Part shown: in pieces, positions 8,900-18,076 of the stretch
How positions within the stretch are numbered: the stretch's first letter is position 1
How the letters are laid out: each line of letters starts with the position of its first letter
DNA from: CALWOS01 sp963595735
GTDB lineage: Bacteria > Bacillota > Clostridia > Oscillospirales > Oscillospiraceae
Reading direction: 5' to 3'
NCBI GenBank assembly: GCA_963595735.1
Contig: CAVBJJ010000001.1
Span: forward strand, 124,001 to 188,000
Length of the DNA stretch: 64,000 nt
Program-made: the position numbers and the translations under genes
The notes under the pieces: model-generated
Databases searched by the model: none
What the model saw: only the letters and a program-made list of their open reading frames with translations
What the model was told of the DNA's origin: nothing

Positions 8900-11800
8900 T
8901 TACTTCCCCAAAAGGCGGTAGAGGAAGGTGACGATTTGGGCGCGGGTGCAATCGTCATCCGGGCTGAAGGTGGTTTCGCTGGTGCCGGTGGTGATGCCTT
9001 TTTCCACTGCCCAGCGGACGGCGTCATAATAATACGCATCCCTGGGGGTGTCCGCGAAGGGGGCGTTTCCGGTCACCGCCGGGGTCTTGGCGTGGCGGTA
9101 GAGGAAGGTCGCCATCTGGGCGCGAGTGCAGGTCTCCTCCGGGCTGAAATGGGTGGCGTCCGTGCCGGCGGTAATGCCCTGCTGCACTGCCCAGGTCACG
9201 GCGCTTGCATAGTAAGCGTCCGCCGGGACATCCGCAAAGGGATTCTTGCCGCTGACCGCGGGGGAGCCTGCCGCGCGCCAGAGGAACACGGCCATCTGGG
9301 CGCGCGTGCAGCTCTCGTCCGGGCTGAAGTGGGTGGCGTCTGTTCCGGTAGTGACGCCCTTTTCCACCGCCCAGGCTACGGCCTTGGCGTAGTAGGCGTC
9401 ATCGGGGACATCCGCAAAATCCACCGCCGGGACATCCGGCTTCGGGGTCGGCGTGGGCGTGGGAGTAGGCGTGGGCGTGGGAGTAGGCGTGGGGGTGACG
9501 CTTCCTCCGCCACCGCCGCCACCACCGCCGCCGGTGTTGCCAGAATCTTCAGCTCCAGAGGACGCTTTTACCGAGACTCTAAACTTAGCAGAAGCAAGTC
9601 CATATCGAACAGTTATCTCTTGCTCGCCTTCTTGAGAGAGAACAGTTGGCTCACACACAAAACCACTGGTAATCTGTTCCCCGCCTAGAGACAGCACCAA
9701 TCCAGAATCATCCAATGTGTCTCCTACATTATACTGCGTCTTACTTGGCAAAGACGAAATGCTAAGAACATCCGCTTCGCCAACAATCCCGTAAAGGCTA
9801 AAGTGAGTTGTTTCAAAGACTAAATAACTGCCATCAACATGTGCGGTAAGGATTGTCCATTTTCCGTCTGCTTCCTGTCGGTACACATTGCATGTGTCCC
9901 CTTTCATGCCTTCAGGAATGGGGATTCGCACTGTAACTTTGCCACTCGGTTGGACTAGCTGATCATTCTTCACAAAGCAAATATTATATAATTCATATTT
10001 TTTTAGATGGTCACCATTGTCACCCAATATAATCTCGATGGTGTCATTGTTCGATACTCTGAACGCCTGTAATACCGCTTCTGCATCCATATTCCCGTTT
10101 GTATTCACAATTACTCCATGCGAGTTAATTTCTCCCTCACTTATGGAGGAAAACACCGTTGCATAGGGAGCATCGATTGATGCTGCAAGGTTAAACGCCT
10201 GTCCCAGTTGATTGCTTTCCTTTGCTATGGCAAAGCAACCTTTCAATGCGATTCCAACTGGCCCAGTAAATTTTGTAAAACTGGATTCTATCACACCAGT
10301 TGCACTTTTGAAAAGGTGTTTCCAATTTATGTCAAGCGAGTTTAAGAGATTTTCAAACAATCCAGAAATATCGGCATATCGATCACCAACCTCGCCGATT
10401 GTAAATTTTTTAAGTGATTTCTGGGCTTCTTTTTTGGCTGTTTTCTTAAATATCTCAATGAATTTTTCTCGGGTGGTTTTGTCTTTTGTGATTTTCTCCT
10501 TCACCAAGCCACTAAACGCCCATATATCAACTTTGTTGTCCTTAACATCCAAAGCGGCATCGATCAAAGTGCATGCTCCATCATATAGAATATCGCATGA
10601 ATTAAACAGATATGTTCCCGGCGATTCGGTATAGTTATTTGAAATAGTAAACCAACCGCCATCGGGAACCTCAATTGAAATTGGGGTATGCTGCGAAAGC
10701 GATGCCTTATCGTATGACAAAAACTTTCCGTCAACAGCCTCGGAAATCAAATAGTACACTTGCTCACCTGTCTCCCACAAGCTAGCGATTGCGCTAAACT
10801 TCTTGATTTCCTCGCAATCAATCCAGTTGCCATCCGCATCATAAATGTCAACAGCCCCGGCATGGTACAAGCTATTGTATGCATCAAAAGTTACCGCGTA
10901 CTTATCTCCATTTTTCTCGCACTGATAATTATTGACATATAATCCGTTCAGATTATAAATATTGGTTTGTATCTTTCCTTCCCATGTATTGTTGGGATAA
11001 AATGTCTCCATGCGATCAATTGCATAAGAATATGTTCCAACATAGGAATCACGCACGGTAATGACGATTATGGTGCTTGCGCCGCTTTCCGTGTCCGTAA
11101 TCACCACATTCGTGGCTCCCTGCTTTTTACCGGTTACTTCAAGTGAATAGCCATACTCTGTTTCCGTATACTCTGAAAGCGAAATGATTGTAGGATTGCT
11201 CACAACAATCGCCATTTTTGACCAGTTGTCTGTAAGTTGACCATCAGAAATTTTCCCAAATCCGAGCCACATCGAGTTTCCTTTCTGTACCGTCAAAGAC
11301 TTCTCTGTAGAAAACACGGCAATGTCGATCTCGGGTTTTACCAATTCATCAATGCGTACAAATGGCCTATAATCACCATTTCCACTAATGGAATATTTAA
11401 TCTTCTGCTTGATATACTTGTTGATATCATTCTGGAAAGACAAATCACTCAGATAATTTGTGGGGTAGACTGTTCCATCGATCGTAATCTGACCTGTAGC
11501 ACTGTCCCACGCATCCAGTGTTCCCGTTTTGGTTTCCAATGTATCAAAGCCCACGATAGTGCCATTGTAGGTATGGTAAAGGAGTTCTTGTCCATCATAG
11601 GAGCCAAGAATAAAGTCTTCTCGCGCCGGGTAAGTCTTCTCGCCGATCGTCAGGGAGTTTTCCCCGACTGCAGTGACGGTGCCGACGGCGGAATCGACCG
11701 GCTGGATGGCGGTGACGATGTGCTCTAGGACGCTTTCACCCTGCTTGGTGGTCACCAGGACATAGCGGTTGACCCACTCGTCCAGATGGGCGGTGTTCAT

Positions 11801-13636
11801 ACCATTCGCCAGCTTATAGACAAACGGCGAGACCACATCTTTGTTGTAATCAAAGGTCAGTTCCCCGCTGGCGGCATCCCAGGCGGAGAGAAAATGTACC
11901 TGTTGGCTGTTGTTGGTTGGAGTGTCCGGCGTGTTGGGTCCCATGCTGTTATAATAAATAGTAGCATTGGTCAAAGCGGAATTACCGGCACTATTACTAT
12001 CAATCGCCTTCCACTGTTCCTTACTTCCGCTATAATATATGTGCTCTAAGTTGTCACAATTGCGAAATGCATATGCTCCGATGCTGGTAACACTGTCGGG
12101 GATTGTGACACTGGTCAAACTGCTACAGTTACTAAATGTAAATATCCCGATAAATGTAACGCCACTGGGAATCGTAAGACTGGTCAGCTTTTCACACGAC
12201 CAAAATGCCCCCTCACTAATCTTTGTAACACCGGCTGGAATTTTGAGTTCTTTCAGCTCTACGCTTCCATCAAATGCGCAATATCCAATTTCAGTAGTAT
12301 CTTCAGGAATTACATACTCCGATTTTCCCGCAGGGCATTGGATCAAATGCGTTTTATCCTTGGTAAATAAGGCACCATCTCTATCGCAATAATTGGCGTT
12401 TTTCTCATCTACCTCAATACTGAGCAGGCTTCTACAATTTGTGAATGCTCGGGTGCCAATACTCGTGACGCCTGCGGGAATCTGCACCTGGCTCAAACTG
12501 TTACAAAACGCAAATGCCGTGGTTCCAATGGAAGTTACGCCGGAGGGAATCGTTACTTCAGTCAGTCCGGAGCAATTCATAAATGCAGACTCTGAAATCA
12601 CAGTTATACTATCAGGAATCGTTACCTTTGTCAGATTTTGACAAGTCTGAAAGGCACATTTTCCCAGACTTGTAACGCTATCCGGGATGGTATATTCCCC
12701 TTTTTTCCCCCACGGGCAGCGCAGCAGCTTTTTTTGGTCTTTGGAAAACAGAATGCCATCCCTGGAGGAATAAACCGTATTCCCCGGCGCGACATCAATG
12801 CTTTCCAGCTTGGTGCAGCCAACAAAAGGGAAGTATTCCGTCTCAAGATCCCCAATTGCTGTGACGCTGGCCGGAATGGTCAGCTGTGTCAAGCCCGTGC
12901 AATTTTCAAATGCTCTCCCTCTGATGTAAGTTACTTTGTCCGGAATGGTAAGACTGGCCAAGCTGACACAGTCGGCAAACGCTTCCCCTTCGATTTCAAT
13001 AATACTACTGGGAAGCGTTACAGAACTCAGGTTGGTGCAACCCTTAAAGACGCAGCTGTTAATAACAGAAACGCCTTCCGAAATCGTGATACTACGCAGA
13101 CTTCTGCAATACGCAAATGCATCGTTGCCGATCGTTGTCACACTGTCCGGAAGTGTGATGCTGGGCAACCCACTACAACCATAAAATGCCCAGTCACCAA
13201 TCGTTGTCACACCGTCCGGGATTTTGATGCTGCTCAACGCCCAGCAATCTCTAAACGCGGAGCTGCCGATCGTCGTCACGCTGTCCGGAAGCGTGATGCT
13301 GGGTAACCTATAGCAACCACTAAATGCGGAGTCGCCGATAGATGTCACACCGTCCGGGATTTTGATACTGCCCAGACCGGAGCGCGACTGAAACGCCCAG
13401 TTGCCGATAGCGGTAACTTTCACCCCATTGATCTCCGGTGGGATCACCGCAGCGGTTACCTCCCCATCGCAGCCTGTAATCTCCCCCGTTTCCGGATTGA
13501 AGTAAATATTTCCTCCCTCTACGGCATAGGCGATTTTCGTAGTCTCATCACTCGCCGCCAGAGCTGTCATCGGCAGCAGACCCACCACAAAACAGCAGGC
13601 CAGCAGGAGGCAGAGGGCGGATTTGAGGCGTTTCAT
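8900..13636 (-). CDS. Leucine-rich-repeat surface protein with C-terminal SLH anchor
   Basis: A 1578-residue secreted protein with AAAGGAGG upstream of its ATG. Residues 1-28 are a signal peptide ending in MTALAAS. Residues about 65-565 are BspA-like leucine-rich repeats (LRR_5 type) with units such as IPDGVTSIGDSAFSGC. The long middle part (570-1290) has no family I recognise. An Ig-like domain follows at about 1290-1360, then a poly-glycine stretch and a (Pro-Thr) linker near 1380-1400. Three SLH repeats end the protein (FADVPDDAYY, CTRAQMAVFLWR and similar). SLH repeats bind pyruvylated wall polysaccharide, the presumed product of csaB nearby. The middle is more AT-rich than the two ends. 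Likely an adhesin-like protein; its ligand is unknown. Confidence 0.9.
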   Translation of the reverse strand: MKRLKSALCLLLACCFVVGLLPMTALAASDETTKIAYAVEGGNIYFNPETGEITGCDGEVTAAVIPPEINGVKVTAIGNWAFQSRSGLGSIKIPDGVTSIGDSAFSGCYRLPSITLPDSVTTIGSSAFRDCWALSSIKIPDGVTTIGDWAFYGCSGLPSITLPDSVTTIGNDAFAYCRSLRSITISEGVSVINSCVFKGCTNLSSVTLPSSIIEIEGEAFADCVSLASLTIPDKVTYIRGRAFENCTGLTQLTIPASVTAIGDLETEYFPFVGCTKLESIDVAPGNTVYSSRDGILFSKDQKKLLRCPWGKKGEYTIPDSVTSLGKCAFQTCQNLTKVTIPDSITVISESAFMNCSGLTEVTIPSGVTSIGTTAFAFCNSLSQVQIPAGVTSIGTRAFTNCRSLLSIEVDEKNANYCDRDGALFTKDKTHLIQCPAGKSEYVIPEDTTEIGYCAFDGSVELKELKIPAGVTKISEGAFWSCEKLTSLTIPSGVTFIGIFTFSNCSSLTSVTIPDSVTSIGAYAFRNCDNLEHIYYSGSKEQWKAIDSNSAGNSALTNATIYYNSMGPNTPDTPTNNSQQVHFLSAWDAASGELTFDYNKDVVSPFVYKLANGMNTAHLDEWVNRYVLVTTKQGESVLEHIVTAIQPVDSAVGTVTAVGENSLTIGEKTYPAREDFILGSYDGQELLYHTYNGTIVGFDTLETKTGTLDAWDSATGQITIDGTVYPTNYLSDLSFQNDINKYIKQKIKYSISGNGDYRPFVRIDELVKPEIDIAVFSTEKSLTVQKGNSMWLGFGKISDGQLTDNWSKMAIVVSNPTIISLSEYTETEYGYSLEVTGKKQGATNVVITDTESGASTIIVITVRDSYVGTYSYAIDRMETFYPNNTWEGKIQTNIYNLNGLYVNNYQCEKNGDKYAVTFDAYNSLYHAGAVDIYDADGNWIDCEEIKKFSAIASLWETGEQVYYLISEAVDGKFLSYDKASLSQHTPISIEVPDGGWFTISNNYTESPGTYLFNSCDILYDGACTLIDAALDVKDNKVDIWAFSGLVKEKITKDKTTREKFIEIFKKTAKKEAQKSLKKFTIGEVGDRYADISGLFENLLNSLDINWKHLFKSATGVIESSFTKFTGPVGIALKGCFAIAKESNQLGQAFNLAASIDAPYATVFSSISEGEINSHGVIVNTNGNMDAEAVLQAFRVSNNDTIEIILGDNGDHLKKYELYNICFVKNDQLVQPSGKVTVRIPIPEGMKGDTCNVYRQEADGKWTILTAHVDGSYLVFETTHFSLYGIVGEADVLSISSLPSKTQYNVGDTLDDSGLVLSLGGEQITSGFVCEPTVLSQEGEQEITVRYGLASAKFRVSVKASSGAEDSGNTGGGGGGGGGGSVTPTPTPTPTPTPTPTPTPKPDVPAVDFADVPDDAYYAKAVAWAVEKGVTTGTDATHFSPDESCTRAQMAVFLWRAAGSPAVSGKNPFADVPADAYYASAVTWAVQQGITAGTDATHFSPEETCTRAQMATFLYRHAKTPAVTGNAPFADTPRDAYYYDAVRWAVEKGITTGTSETTFSPDDDCTRAQIVTFLYRLLGK
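9450..9485 (-). repeat. Tandem 18-bp repeat encoding a Pro-Thr linker
   Basis: Two exact 18-base copies (9450-9467 and 9468-9485), with further partial units to 9497, encode the alternating Pro-Thr linker before the SLH repeats. Because the units are multiples of three, slippage here would change linker length without breaking the frame. Confidence 0.8.
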
Positions 13637-13742
13637 CTGTCAAGCGCCTCCTTTGTTTTTTGTGTTTTTCTCTTTTTCATACAGATTCTTCCTTTCTCCT
13701 CTTATAATATTTTGCGTTTTTGACACAATATCCGTCATTTTG

Positions 13743-13771
13743 ATTATACCCGATATATCGGGAATATTCAA
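13743..13771 (-). promoter_or_regulatory. Sigma-A promoter with internal palindrome, SLH protein gene
   Basis: On the minus strand TTGAAT (13771-13766), a 17-base spacer and TATAAT (13748-13743) form a good vegetative promoter about 105 bases before the SLH-LRR start codon. The spacer contains the perfect 14-bp palindrome CCCGATATATCGGG (13749-13762). A dimeric protein bound there would block RNA polymerase, so I read it as an operator. The divergent HTH gene at 13839 is the nearest candidate regulator. Confidence 0.7.
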
Positions 13772-13787
13772 TAGGGAATTGGATAAA

Positions 13788-13793
13788 TATAAT
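13788..13793 (+). promoter_or_regulatory. Possible -10 box of the small HTH gene
   Basis: TATAAT on the plus strand, 45 bases upstream of the HTH start. The -35 match (TATTCA, 13765-13770, 17-base spacer) is weak and overlaps the opposing -35 box, so the two promoters would compete or be co-regulated. Confidence 0.45.
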
Positions 13794-13838
13794 AGATGGT
13801 AAATACTGGAAAAAACCAGAAACCAGGAGACAAAGGAT

Positions 13839-14051
13839 ATGATTAAATACGACCCGCTGTGGGAGACCATGCGGCGCAAGGGAATTTCTACCTACGCCCT
13901 GATCAAGAACTACTCGTTCAGCCGCGGCACCCTGGATTCGCTGAAGCAGAACCGCAACATCTCCACCGCCACGCTGAACGATCTGTGCAATATCCTCTCG
14001 TGCCGCGTGGAGGATGTTCTTGTCCACATTCCGGATGAACACCGTCTCTAA
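13839..14051 (+). CDS. Small Cro/C1-type HTH transcriptional regulator
   Basis: A 70-residue protein made of a single helix-turn-helix domain, close to the HTH_26 (Cro/C1) type: MIKYDPLWETMRRKGIS, TYALIKNYSFSRGTLDSLKQ as the recognition region, and TLNDLCNILSCRVEDVL. GGAGA lies about ten bases before the ATG. Proteins of this size act as small DNA-binding repressors. It is transcribed away from the SLH-LRR gene across a 202-base spacer that holds a palindrome between the -35 and -10 boxes of that gene. I infer, without proof, that it controls that gene. Confidence 0.85.
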   Translation: MIKYDPLWETMRRKGISTYALIKNYSFSRGTLDSLKQNRNISTATLNDLCNILSCRVEDVLVHIPDEHRL

Positions 14052-14099
14052 AACCGAACGCCCGCTGCCATGCGCCTTTGGCCTTGGCAGATTTTTTTG

Positions 14100-14126
14100 C
14101 GCCGTTTTTCCAAACGGCGTTTTTTT
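14100..14126 (+). terminator. Terminator after the HTH gene
   Basis: CGCCGTTT (14100-14107), loop TTCC, AAACGGCG (14112-14119), then seven T residues. A classic Rho-independent terminator. Confidence 0.85.
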
Positions 14127-14245
14127 GCCGCCGGATTTATTTTTGCAAAAGCGGTATATATTATATAAGGTAAGGCGTTTTGCCCCGCCGCAAAACTTGC
14201 GCGCAAAATAATATAAAATAATGCAAAAAAGTTTTCAAAAAGCTA

Positions 14246-14274
14246 TTGACAAATGCCGCAAATTGGTCTATATT
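14246..14274 (+). promoter_or_regulatory. Sigma-A promoter of the hrcA operon
   Basis: TTGACA (14246-14251), a 17-base spacer and TATATT (14269-14274). The -10 box overlaps the first bases of the CIRCE-like operator. Confidence 0.85.
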
Positions 14275-14299
14275 AGCAATCAGAGAGCAAGAGTGCCAG
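14273..14299 (+). promoter_or_regulatory. Degenerate CIRCE operator upstream of hrcA
   Basis: TTAGCAATC, nine bases, GAGTGCCAG. The consensus is TTAGCACTC-N9-GAGTGCTAA, so there is one mismatch in the left arm and two in the right. The nine-base spacing and position over the -10 box are as expected for an HrcA site. Confidence 0.75.
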
Positions 14300-14343
14300 C
14301 AGCAAGCCGCTGCGAGTGCCAAACCCAAAGGAGGTGGGCGACC

Positions 14344-15432
14344 GTGCAGATCAGCGAACGAAAAAAGAAGATCCTTGCCGCGCTGGTGGAAAGCTACATC
14401 TCCGACGCCGAGCCGGTCGGCTCCCGCACCATCGCCCAGCGCGCCGCCCTTGGCGTTTCCAGCGCCACCATCCGCAACGAGCTGGCCGAGCTGGAGCGCA
14501 TGGGCTTTCTGGAGCAGCCCCACACCTCCGCCGGGCGCATCCCCACCGCCGCGGGCTACCGCCTGTATGTCAACGAGCTGATGGAGCGCCCCCACCTTTC
14601 CGCCGAGGAAACGGACGCGGTAGATCGCAGTCTGGACAGCCGGGTGCATCAGCTGGATAAGCTGATGGACAATGTGGGAAAGCTCACCGCCGCGCTGACG
14701 GATTATCCCGCCTACGCGCTGGCGACCCCGGCACAGGCCACCATCCGCCGCTTTGACCTGATCTATCTGGACGCCAACAGTTTTATTATTGTATTGCTGC
14801 TGAGCAACGATGTGGTCAAAAACAAGCTGGTGCATCTGCCCTTTTCCGTGGACGAGACCACGGTGGGCAAGCTGGCGCTGCTGTTCAACACCAACTTCAC
14901 GGAGTTGACGGAGGATCAGTTCACTCCCCTGCGCATCCACGCGGCGGAGCGCGCCGCGGACGACAGCTACGGGCTGGTGTCCGTGATCGCGTCCTTTGCC
15001 ATCGAGGCGCTGGGCGAGACCCACTCCGGCGAGGCCTTTGTGGCCGGCGCAAGTCGGCTGCTGCACCACCCGGAATTCCGGGATCCGGACAAGGCCGGCC
15101 GGGTGATGCGTTATCTCTCCGACAGCGAGCATCTGATGGGTCTGCCGAACACCCCCGCCTCCGGCGACGGCAGCGTGCGGGTCATCATCGGTCCGGAAAA
15201 CCTGGCCGAGGAGCTGAAGGACTCCAGCGTAGTGATGGCAAGCTATCACGCCGGGGAGAATATGCAGGGGCTGATCGGCGTGGTCGGCCCGACAAGAATG
15301 GACTATTCCAAGGTGGCCGCAAGGCTGCAATATATTGCGGAATGTCTCAGCCGCCTTTTGGGCGCCGGGGCATCCCCCGCCAGTACCAGTCTGAGCACAC
15401 TACTGCTCAAAGGAGATGACGAACATGAGTAA
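14344..15432 (+). CDS. hrcA: Heat-shock repressor HrcA
   Basis: A 362-residue protein begun at a GTG, with AAAGGAGG ten bases upstream. The frame opens earlier, but that part would lie within the promoter and CIRCE site. The N-terminus is a winged HTH: VQISERKKKILAALVESYI, then GVSSATIRNELAELERMGF. HrcA binds CIRCE elements and represses the chaperone genes; its folding depends on GroEL, which couples repression to chaperone load. It heads hrcA-grpE-dnaK-dnaJ and probably represses itself through the degenerate CIRCE just upstream. Confidence 0.95.
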   Translation: MQISERKKKILAALVESYISDAEPVGSRTIAQRAALGVSSATIRNELAELERMGFLEQPHTSAGRIPTAAGYRLYVNELMERPHLSAEETDAVDRSLDSRVHQLDKLMDNVGKLTAALTDYPAYALATPAQATIRRFDLIYLDANSFIIVLLLSNDVVKNKLVHLPFSVDETTVGKLALLFNTNFTELTEDQFTPLRIHAAERAADDSYGLVSVIASFAIEALGETHSGEAFVAGASRLLHHPEFRDPDKAGRVMRYLSDSEHLMGLPNTPASGDGSVRVIIGPENLAEELKDSSVVMASYHAGENMQGLIGVVGPTRMDYSKVAARLQYIAECLSRLLGAGASPASTSLSTLLLKGDDEHE

Positions 15433-15994
15433 GAAAAATCACAATACCGCTCCCGCGCAGGAGCAGAACCAGGAGAACGAGACGGAGTCCGCCGCCGCTG
15501 TGGAAACCGAAACGGCATCCACCGCACCGGAGGCCCCCGTCCAGGAGGCTGCCGCCGACACCGCCGCTATGTTCCAAAAGGAGCTGGCCGCGGAAAAGGA
15601 GCGCCACCTGCGTACCCTGGCCGAATACGATAACTACCGCAAGCGCAGCGCCAAGGAGCGTGAGAGCATCTACACCGATGTGCGGGCGGACACCATCACC
15701 CAGTTTTTGCCGGTTTATGACAATCTGGCCAGAGCGCTGGCGCAGTCCACGGAGGACGAGGCCTACCGCAAGGGCGTGGAGATGATCATGACCCAGCTGG
15801 AGCAGGTGCTGGAGAAGTTCGGCGTTGCCGCCATCCCGGCGGTGGGCGAGGTCTTTGACCCCAACCTGCACAACGCCGTGATGCACATCGAGGACGACAG
15901 CCAAGGCGAGGGCGTGATCGTGGAGGAATTCCAAAAGGGCTTCCGCCTGGGTGACAAGGTCATCCGATTCAGTATGGTCAAGGTGGCCAACTGA
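15425..15994 (+). CDS. grpE: Nucleotide exchange factor GrpE
   Basis: A 189-residue protein starting at the ATG at 15425, ten bases after AAGGAG and overlapping the hrcA stop by 8 bases. An earlier ATG at 15416 is too close to the site. Residues 1-45 are a low-complexity Glu/Ala-rich tail, followed by the long dimerising helix (KERHLRTLAEYDNYRKR) and the C-terminal beta domain ending in DKVIRFSMVKVAN. GrpE releases ADP from DnaK. Overlap with hrcA suggests translational coupling. Confidence 0.95.
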   Translation: MSKKNHNTAPAQEQNQENETESAAAVETETASTAPEAPVQEAAADTAAMFQKELAAEKERHLRTLAEYDNYRKRSAKERESIYTDVRADTITQFLPVYDNLARALAQSTEDEAYRKGVEMIMTQLEQVLEKFGVAAIPAVGEVFDPNLHNAVMHIEDDSQGEGVIVEEFQKGFRLGDKVIRFSMVKVAN

Positions 15995-16045
15995 AGCTTC
16001 CATCGTTAATACATTTTACTTTTCTGATATTAGGAGGATTTTATC

Positions 16046-17887
16046 ATGAGCAAGATTATTGGTATCGATCTGGGCACTACCAACTCCTGTGTTGCCGTTA
16101 TGGAGGGCGGCGAGCCTGTTGTCATCGCCAATGCCGAGGGCAACCGCACCACTCCCTCTGTTGTCGCGTTCTCCAAGACCGGCGAGCGCATGGTCGGTCA
16201 GGTGGCAAAGCGTCAGGCCATCACCAACCCCGACCGCACCATCTCCTCCATCAAGCGCGAGATGGGCACCAACTACAAAGTAACTGTGGACGACAAGTCC
16301 TATACCCCCCAGGAAATCAGCGCCATGGTGCTGCAGAAGCTGAAGGCAGACGCCGAGGCCTATCTGGGTCATCCCGTGACGGAAGCGGTCATCACCGTTC
16401 CCGCCTACTTCACCGACAGTCAGCGCCAGGCCACCAAGGACGCCGGTAAGATCGCCGGCCTGGAGGTCAAGCGCATCATCAACGAGCCCACCGCTGCGGC
16501 ACTGGCCTACGGCCTGGACAAGGAAACCGACCAAAAGATCATGGTCTACGACCTGGGCGGCGGCACCTTCGATGTGTCCGTGCTGGAGATCGGCGACGGC
16601 GTGATCGAGGTTCTGGCCACCGCCGGTAACAACCGTCTGGGCGGCGACGACTTCGACGAGGCCATCACCAAATTCCTGGTGGAGGAGTTCAAGAAAGCCG
16701 AGGGCATCGACCTGAGCGGCGACAAGGTTGCCATGCAGCGTCTGCGCGAGGCCGCCGAGAAAGCCAAGATCGAGCTGTCCGGCGTGACCAGCACCAACAT
16801 CAACCTGCCCTATATTACCGCTGACGCCACCGGCCCCAAGCACCTGGATGTGACCCTGAGCCGCGCCAAGTTCGACCAGCTGACGGCGCATCTGGTGGAG
16901 GCCACCCGCGGCCCCGTGCAGCAGGCCATGAGCGACGCCGGTCTGTCCGGTAACGAGATCACCAAGGTTCTGATGGTGGGCGGCTCCAGCCGTATCCCCG
17001 CCGTGCAGGAAATGGTCAAGAAGCTGACCGGCAAAGAGGGCTTCAAGGGCATCAACCCCGACGAGTGCGTTGCCATCGGCGCAGCCATCCAGGGCGGCGT
17101 GCTGGGCGGCGATGTGGAGGGCATCCTCCTGCTGGATGTCACCCCCCTGTCCCTGGGCATTGAGACCCTGGGCGGCGTTTGCACCAAGCTCATCGAGCGC
17201 AACACCACCATCCCCACCAAGAAGAGCCAGATCTTCTCCACCGCCGCGGATAACCAGACCTCTGTGGAAGTCAATGTCCTGCAGGGCGAGCGGGAGATGG
17301 CCGCCCACAACAAGAGCCTGGGTCGCTTCCACCTGGACGGCATTGCCCCGGCACGCCGCGGTGTGCCCCAGATCGAGGTGACCTTCGACATCGACGCCAA
17401 CGGCATCGTGAATGTCTCTGCCAAGGATATGGGCACCGGCAAGGAGCAGCACATCACCATCACCGCCTCCACCAACCTGAGCAAGGAAGAGATCGACAAG
17501 GCCGTGAAGGAGGCCGAGCAGTTCGCCGCCGAGGACGCCAAGCGCAAGGAAGAGATCGATGTCCGCAACCAGGGCGACCAGATGGTCTACCAGACGGAGA
17601 AGACCCTGGAGGAGCTTGGCGACAAGCTGGACGCCGACGAAAAGGCAGAGGTCGAGACCCCGCTGAACGCCCTGAAGGAAGCCCTCAAGGGCACCGATAC
17701 CGAGGCCATCAAGTCCGCCACCGAGACCCTGACTCAGGCCTTCTACAAGGTCAGCGAGAAGCTGTACCAGCAGGCCGCGCCTCAGGGTGACGCCGCCCCC
17801 GGCGCAGACGCCGGCGCCGGTACCAACGCCGATGGCCAGCAGTACTACGACGCCGACTACACCGTCGTGGACGACGACAAGAAATAA
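16046..17887 (+). CDS. dnaK: Chaperone DnaK (Hsp70)
   Basis: A 613-residue Hsp70. The ATPase domain shows IGIDLGTTNSC near the start, VYDLGGGTFDVSVLEIG and MVGGSSRIPAVQ. The substrate-binding domain begins after DVTPLSLGIETLGG, and the tail is Gly/Ala-rich, ending in DYTVVDDDKK. DnaK folds and holds client proteins in an ATP cycle run by DnaJ and GrpE. TAGGAGGA lies upstream of the ATG. It lies 51 bases after grpE and 189 bases before dnaJ; the gap before dnaJ is rich in hairpins. Confidence 0.98.
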   Translation: MSKIIGIDLGTTNSCVAVMEGGEPVVIANAEGNRTTPSVVAFSKTGERMVGQVAKRQAITNPDRTISSIKREMGTNYKVTVDDKSYTPQEISAMVLQKLKADAEAYLGHPVTEAVITVPAYFTDSQRQATKDAGKIAGLEVKRIINEPTAAALAYGLDKETDQKIMVYDLGGGTFDVSVLEIGDGVIEVLATAGNNRLGGDDFDEAITKFLVEEFKKAEGIDLSGDKVAMQRLREAAEKAKIELSGVTSTNINLPYITADATGPKHLDVTLSRAKFDQLTAHLVEATRGPVQQAMSDAGLSGNEITKVLMVGGSSRIPAVQEMVKKLTGKEGFKGINPDECVAIGAAIQGGVLGGDVEGILLLDVTPLSLGIETLGGVCTKLIERNTTIPTKKSQIFSTAADNQTSVEVNVLQGEREMAAHNKSLGRFHLDGIAPARRGVPQIEVTFDIDANGIVNVSAKDMGTGKEQHITITASTNLSKEEIDKAVKEAEQFAAEDAKRKEEIDVRNQGDQMVYQTEKTLEELGDKLDADEKAEVETPLNALKEALKGTDTEAIKSATETLTQAFYKVSEKLYQQAAPQGDAAPGADAGAGTNADGQQYYDADYTVVDDDKK

Positions 17888-17899
17888 AAACTCCATCCC

Positions 17900-17999
17900 G
17901 TACCGTTCCCCTTTCGGTACAGGCTGTACGAGGGAAAATCTCCGCCCTATACGGGGCGGAGATTCTTCCGCAACTGTCCCCCGGTGCATTCCGCCGGGG
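17900..17999 (+). other. Three hairpins between dnaK and dnaJ
   Basis: GTACCG/CGGTAC (17900-17920), CTCCGCCC/GGGCGGAG (17940-17961) and CCCCGG/CCGGGG (17979-17999) follow one another in the 189-base gap. None has a long T tract, so they look less like terminators than like processing or stability elements that could lower dnaJ output relative to dnaK. Confidence 0.45.
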
Positions 18000-18076
18000 C
18001 GAGGCGGTTTTAACTCTGCTGGAACATTCCATGCAGCAGGTTCCGACAAGAGGGAGATGGCAAGGAGGGAATACTT

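Noticed and set aside
12000..13450. CRISPR-like array in the SLH-LRR gene
   Set aside because: The periodic DNA encodes leucine-rich repeats; unit sequences vary by codon and there are no constant repeats with unique spacers, nor any cas gene.
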